A stretch of DNA of 64,000 bases from Erodium maritimum (Eukaryota > Streptophyta > Magnoliopsida > Geraniales > Geraniaceae): positions 47,451,825 through 47,515,824 of the forward strand of contig OY997591.1 of NCBI GenBank assembly GCA_963921825.1, in the 5' to 3' direction. Under the pieces are notes generated by a model. The model was given only the letters and a program-made list of their open reading frames with translations, searched no databases and was not told the origin of the DNA. A program made the translations under genes and the position numbers. Shown piece after piece: positions 59,001-64,000 of this stretch; the first letter of the stretch is position 1, and the number at the start of each line of letters is the position of its first letter.

Positions 59001-61768
59001 ACTATGGTCTATTAGAGAGTAGACTCTTACTAGGAAAGTGTTGCACTGCAGCAAGAGAATACTAATAAATTCTGTCTAGACAACTTCAAATAGCTTGTGA
59101 GTAAACACAACTTTTAGATTAAATTACCTCTTCCAAAATATAGAAGTATCGAGCACTAAGGAGTGAAAGCCGTGAGCACCTTGTTCCACCATTTCCCTGC
59201 CTCCCGATTCAACCCAGTCATCAACAAGTTCTCCCGAGCACACGACTACTAAATTGCAAAGATCTTTTGACAGTGCAACCTAATCAACGTAATAGTTACA
59301 CAATCCAATCTGTTTTGGTATAGTAGGTAATTGCTAAAAAATGACAGGCTATTACAAAACTGAAATAGATGAAAGTCAATTTGTATTTGAGGGCACTAGT
59401 AACACTTAAGTGTAACATACCTTTAAAATGGAAGCATTCAGAAGCCTATAAGTAGCTTGCTTATCCATGACTGAAGTAGGCACACATAATTTGTGTATAT
59501 TCTGTCACAGAGATCGACGAGTTTAAGAAGAATCAAGTAGAAAAAAGTTTCAGTTAAAAAGACATTTGAACTTGAAGCTTATATTAACAGGTTTCCAACC
59601 AATATGCAAATAAACAAAATAGAACAATAGCATGGAACAGGGTATATTTCAATTTTGGTTAGAGTATGGAGGGCTCGAGGAAAAGCGAGCATATAGGCAA
59701 CCCCCTTAAAATTACAAATTAAGGCTTAGACCTGAGCAGTGAACTAACAAATGTAATATTCAAAGCAAAGGAAATGTGAGATAAATCAAGTAATTTGATA
59801 GATAACTTACAATCTTCCCGATAGGAAAAATGCCAAATATGCTAAAGCAAATACTCCCTTCTTTATCTGCACTACATAGGATATTGAAACGTTGGTGTGA
59901 AGAATTTGATAGCACTCGAAATGAATCCTCATTATCATCCATGAAACCAGTTTCGCCAGATACAAGTCCAGGCAGCCGGGGAACTCTCGGAGCAGGAGGG
60001 AAAAAGCGTGAAGTGCGGTCCTCGTATGTTGAATAGTTACCACAGTCATTCTGATACCCAGAATATAAAAATGATGAGAATGTTAATATCTAGTTGCCAC
60101 TGCTAAAAGGAAAACAGATAACAATAGATGACATGAAATTAAGAAGGTAGAACCAGAAACTATATCCGATATTAAACTTCAATTCCATGAAAATCACCAA
60201 ATTCGTACAATTATCAAAGTACAAGAAGAAACTTAAAAACTGAGTTCACGTCTAAATTTAATTTGGAAAAAGAACATCCTGATAATTTTCTTTTGGTCCA
60301 GCTCCATAACAAGAGGGTAGCCCAATCCTTACCCCCAAATCCATCCAACCCTAGTGTAAACTCAAGATTGGTCTTTTGTACAGTAACGATAACAGATAAC
60401 ATCAAGCAGACAATTGAACCAACCTCAAGGAACAAAAAAAAATCTAGTAAAAATACATAGTAATTTACCCATTCAAGTCACGCCTACTTAAGGCATGTAA
60501 ATGGATAGATGACAGCTTACTTTATCCAGTTTCCCATCCTCCTCCCAATTGAGGCACACAACAGCAACAGTGTGAGACTTTAAGCTTCTCAGTAACTTTC
60601 CATTCTGCTTGAAGACAATATGCCCAAATTAGAAGCGCAAACAAAGAGAGTCAAACACACTCCAAGAAAAAAACATCAGATAATTAAATTATAATGCTAA
60701 GAAACTGCCAGCAGACCTAAGTGCAATCAGATTTTAACATTGTAACATAGCTTTGGGCCTGGATTGGCCTTTGACATGGTATCAGAGCCTCCTTACATTA
60801 ATGCCCAAGTGTGCATCAACTTTTTCCCTTTTTGTCTTCCCAAGAATGCAATCACATTTTCTGTTTCGCCTGCTCCAATGTAAAATCAACTTGATAGACT
60901 ATTTGGGCCTTCCACCCATGCACTTGAGCTTTTGGATTGGGTCGGACTATAGCATCATAACAAGAGTAACATGGGTTCTCAACTTAGTTTTGCGCTAGTA
61001 GTGACATGAGAAAAAGTACCATGAAAAACTTCACGACAAGCCATTTGTTATTAAAGCTAGTCATCGATCCTCATGGAAACAACAATAAAAAAACACAAAC
61101 AAAATTTTAAATGGTACAAATTAACTGTTTCTAGATTAAAAAAAAGTCCTTCAAGTGCAAATTTTAAGAGTGTAGTGGAGTTTAGCAATGAATTAAGGTT
61201 ACTCACTTCAACATCGTGCAATGAAACTGTTCCATCTTCAAGCCCGACAGCTATTGCTTTACCATCAGGACGCCAACAAAGGGATGTAATGCACCTTCCT
61301 ATAAGTTAACCGGGGACATTTTGTAAGTATACATATGATTCATCTCATAGGTTGAATCTAATATAAAAAATACGAAAGTATGAAGTGATAATGATATTAA
61401 TTTATATATTAAACCAATAAGAAAAGTGTCTACAATACTTGATATCTAATTATGAGCAAGTAGAGAGAAAAAAAATGTTGTTTGGGAGAGGAATCACCAG
61501 GCGAGATTGTCCAAAGCCTCTGCCAATTGAAACGATGCAACAAAATCTTGGAGTCTTCTGTTACCATGGCCAGTAAATCCTTCTCCGGGTTCCATTCTGC
61601 AATTTTTATCTGCAATCAAAATGTATGTTGCACAAAACACATTAGAACAAGTTAAACATTCGCTTACACTTTGATTTACATGTTCGGAGCCGAAGAGACC
61701 TGAGAAGGGACGGGTTTGTCGAACTGTAGTTGAAATGGGAGCACTCGCTGGACCTCATCAGTATCCAT
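53058..61768 (-). CDS. APC4: Anaphase-promoting complex subunit 4 (APC4), 776 aa
   Basis: There are 19 exons on minus: 61700-61768, 61498-61609, 61207-61298, 60521-60604, 59811-60050, 59421-59501, 59128-59279, 57908-58068, 57725-57825, 57569-57643, 55881-56060, 55325-55407, 55150-55248, 54867-54971, 54342-54480, 53938-54165, 53706-53858, 53419-53500, 53058-53152. The sum is 2331 nt and phases agree. The N-terminus is the APC4 WD40 region ([20 protein letters not shown], then [30 protein letters not shown]). The middle has the APC4 helical domain ([36 protein letters not shown]). It ends with an acidic tail ([13 protein letters not shown]). APC4 is a scaffold of the cell-cycle ubiquitin ligase APC/C, bridging APC5/APC1 in the platform. 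Length fits plant orthologues. Introns carry several repeats but the coding path is intact. Confidence 0.96.
55490..55650 (-). mobile_element. Possible tRNA-derived SINE in an APC4 intron
   Basis: Reading minus: GGGCTTGGTCCAGTCATCAA then GAGCACTC, followed after ~35 bp by GGTCTAGTGCTCAAGTCCC. These resemble RNA polymerase III A and B boxes in spacing and sequence. The element ends in a purine-rich then A/T-rich tail. No TSD was assigned. Confidence 0.45.
56061..57568. other. Long APC4 intron without recognised features
   Basis: A 1.5-kb intron between exons 10 and 11. AT-rich, with no ORF or clear repeat ends. It includes a CATACATATATGTATACATG palindromic stretch near 57275. Confidence 0.4.
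58470..58895 (-). mobile_element. LTR-like insertion in an APC4 intron
   Basis: On minus it starts TGTTATATATTAGTTATTTT (about 58892) and has a TATA-like TATTTAAAGAGGC. It then runs through a leader with ATCTTGTGTTCTCTCAGTG to ACTCCAACA (about 58649), giving a TG...CA unit of about 240 bp. A GC-rich stretch with a short open frame follows (58472-58690). This fits a short LTR plus the start of an element, but no second LTR or TSD was found. Confidence 0.4.
60700..61015 (+). mobile_element. Possible TRIM-type LTR fragment in an APC4 intron
   Basis: The plus strand has CATGGTATCAGAGCC at about 60776-60790. This is a perfect plant Met-tRNA primer site placed directly after a CA, as expected at the inside edge of a 5' LTR. 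Similar phrases (GGGCCTGGATTGG and CTTTTGGATTGGGTCGG) lie on both sides. No coding content. The element borders are not resolved. Confidence 0.45.
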
Positions 61769-62168
61769 GGGAAAGAGCAATCAAACTACAGCTCATAAAT
61801 GGAAATTATGAAATTAATACAAAACTGAGCCATTTCCATCAAATAAACACGCTCACAGCCCCTACATTGGTGCAAACAACACTACTCCACTAAACTCTCC
61901 TTCCAAATCATGCTTGAGCTCACCTTGACGACGAACCGATAGGTTTCGTGGCGGAGAGATATGTAGCTGTGGAACCACCTTTTATTTGGCTCTGGTGGTT
62001 TTGTTCGGTGTTTGGTTTTGATTTGCAGGTTGAGCTCTTTTCATTCGATGCTGCAAATCTTGGTGGGAGGAAGAAGCCGAATTTGCGTTTCACATCTGCG
62101 GCACAAATTTAAAAATAAACCTATTCTTCTATGTGGGCTGCGTTTTCAGCAACAAAAGAAAAAATAAA
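61769..62168 (-). promoter_or_regulatory. APC4 promoter and 5' UTR
   Basis: A 400-bp interval between the APC4 start codon and the foldback element. On minus an AAATAAAAGG stretch (about 61978-61987) is a weak TATA candidate. The region is otherwise mixed sequence with no other gene. All proximal APC4 regulatory sequence must lie here or beyond the foldback. Confidence 0.45.
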
Positions 62169-63590
62169 GGGAAATTTCATAAAATATGGCTCATAATGGT
62201 ATAAATTTGTTTTCTATGTTAGTATAGTTTAAAATTTGAAAAATATGTTTTTCTATTAGTTTAGGACAATAATACCCTCATTCTAATTTAAACAAGATAA
62301 TTCATAGTTTATTAATTTATTTAAATCTATTTTCAAAATAAATATTCAGTTCTTAAATAAAATATTTTTTAAAATTTAAAATTTATTAAAATTATATTTT
62401 ATTTTCTTAAAAATCAAATTATTTTGACAAATATTTTTAAAAAGATAATTCAACGATAATGGTTCAAACAAAAATATTATACTTCATTATTTTTTTTTCC
62501 AGTTTTATTAATTATTAAATTCCTATTTAAATTTATATTTTTTAAATTGGATTATTTTGAAAAATATAATATGAAAGATAATTCAATTTTATAAACTTTT
62601 GAAAAATAATTTCGATTTTATAATAAAATATATTTTATATAATTTTATTAGTAATTCGTAGTTTATTTTTTAAAATTTAATTTGAAAAATAAATTAAAAA
62701 TTAAAATATTATTTTCATAATTAATAAAATATATTATAAATTTAGTTATCTTTAAAAGTTATTTATCAACGTAATCTGTTTTTTATACAAAAATAAATTA
62801 AGATCTGATTTTAATACTTAATAATATAGAATAATATTTTTTTATATAAAAAATATTCTTTCCCTTTATATATTCGTATATTAGAAAAAAATATTTTGTT
62901 AATATTAGTAATTATAAAAATCAGATTTGATTTTGTTTTAAAAACAGAATACTCTGATAATAATTTTAGAAAGATATTTAAATTTATAATATATTGTATT
63001 AATTATGAAAATCAGATTTTAATTTATTTTTCAAATTATATTAAAAGTAAAATATGAATGTAGTAATTAATAAAATTTATTTTTATAAAAATACATTTTG
63101 TTCAATTTTATTAGTTACTACATTCATATTTTATTAATTACGAAAATATGGTTTGAATTTATTTTTATAAAACTTAATTATCTTTCAAATTATATTTATC
63201 AAAATAATCCGATTTAAAAATATATAAATTAAAATAACAATTTAATAATTAATGAAACCGAAAAATAATAATGAAGTATAATATTTTTTTTTTGAAAAAT
63301 TATCGTTGAATTCTATTTTTAAAAATATTTATCGAAATAATTTGATTTTTAAGAAAATAAAATACAATTTTAATAATTTATAAATTTTAAAAAATATTTT
63401 ATTTAAAAACTGAATATTTATTTTGAAAATAGATTTAAATGAATTAATAAACTATGAATTATCTTGTTTAAATTAGAATGAGGGTATTATTGTCCTAAAA
63501 CAATTGAAAAGCATATTTTTCAAATTTTGAACTATACTAGCATAGAGAACAAATTTGTACCATTATGAGGCATATTTTATGAAATTTCCC
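62169..63590. mobile_element. Near-complete palindrome: AT-rich foldback element, 1422 bp
   Basis: The ends are GGGAAATTTCATAAAATATG and its inverse CATATTTTATGAAATTTCCC. Inverted similarity continues toward the centre at about 62880. Matched landmarks include AATAATACCCTCATTCTAAT with its inverse at 63472-63491, and CAACGATAATGG.../...ATTATCGTTG at 62452 and 63302. Distances from the ends are symmetric to within a few bases. AAAATAAA flanks both sides (62161-62168 and 63591-63598), a possible 8-bp TSD, although the site is low-complexity. No ORF. MULE-type or other foldback classes are both possible. Confidence 0.88.
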
Positions 63591-64000
63591 AAAATAAATA
63601 GGGGAAACTCCGCTACACAAGGGTTATTTGACTTTCGTTATCAGAATTCAGAACATCACTTGTGGAGGTCAACTTTTTTATAAGACAACATAAGACTAAC
63701 GGAAATTGTTAAATACTAACAGATTCCGTCAGAAAATAGACGGCCCGTTAACTGGGGTGTTGGAAAGACCCAAATACCCCCCACAATTCACTTTACAATA
63801 TTTGTTAAAAACATCCCAAACATATATTCGAAATCCCTCATCATTCTCAACATTTCTAACACTCAACTCTCTCACTTGTCTCTTTCATCTCTCACTCGTC
63901 TCTGTCATCAACGCCGAAGGTTGTTCGTGTTGTGGAGCTTGATTCCGTCATCAACAACAAGTTCTTCGAAGGTTTCTGTGAAGTAAGATGAAAAGCTATC
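63591..64000 (+). other. Right-edge sequence, possibly a transposon end followed by a leader
   Basis: AACTAACGGAAATTGTT and GACGGCCCGTTAACTGGGG near 63695-63765 look like text from a DNA-transposon terminal region. A CT-rich leader (CTCAACTCTCTCACTTGTCTC) follows, as in the GRF-bearing MULE. The window ends before any gene can be recognised. Confidence 0.25.

Overview
This window is nuclear DNA of a flowering plant, most likely a eudicot. It has many-exon genes with GT-AG introns of plant type, host proteins of plant type, and a dense, nested mix of plant transposable elements: Ty1-copia, Ty3-gypsy chromovirus, Mutator-like, hAT, PIF/Harbinger and small foldback elements. No species can be named from sequence reading alone.

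Layout. Positions 1-23.1 kb are almost entirely transposable elements. A minus-strand copia element runs off the left edge. It was hit twice by one long-LTR chromovirus family: a solo LTR (709-3999, TSD TTCTT) inside its gag zinc knuckle, and an internally deleted two-LTR copy (6146-14643, TSD ACTCG) inside its own LTR. Next come a Mutator-like transposase remnant (about 15.2-15.9 kb), a second copia-type LTR carrying an inverted fragment of pol (16650-18949), and a Mutator-like element (19464-22847). That last element has long inverted ends, a decayed transposase, and on its opposite strand an intact two-exon ORF for a GRF-type zinc finger with a membrane tail. This cargo gene is the most interesting thing in the window.

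Three host genes follow. (1) A BRWD/PHIP-type WD40-bromodomain gene on + (CDS 26200-37773, 23 coding exons, 1689 aa) with a long 5' leader intron holding a Tourist-like MITE. (2) A single-exon CCHC zinc-knuckle gene of the ZCCHC10 type on - (40656-41348), whose SR-rich tail seems to be cut by a one-base frameshift. (3) The anaphase-promoting complex subunit APC4 on - (53058-61768, 19 exons, 776 aa). I traced the exons of the BRWD and APC4 genes by hand. In both, the coding lengths sum to a multiple of three with consistent phases, which supports the models.

Between and beside these genes lie a 1.35 kb Mutator-type foldback element with 9-bp TSDs (42154-43504), a copia 3' end whose LTR holds a 1058-bp non-autonomous hAT element with 8-bp TSDs (47342-50840), a PIF/Harbinger transposase with its catalytic core deleted (51366-52395), and a nearly perfectly palindromic 1.4 kb AT-rich foldback about 400 bp upstream of APC4 (62169-63590). 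The three host genes have chromatin, RNA-binding and cell-cycle roles. They are neighbours, not a pathway or operon.
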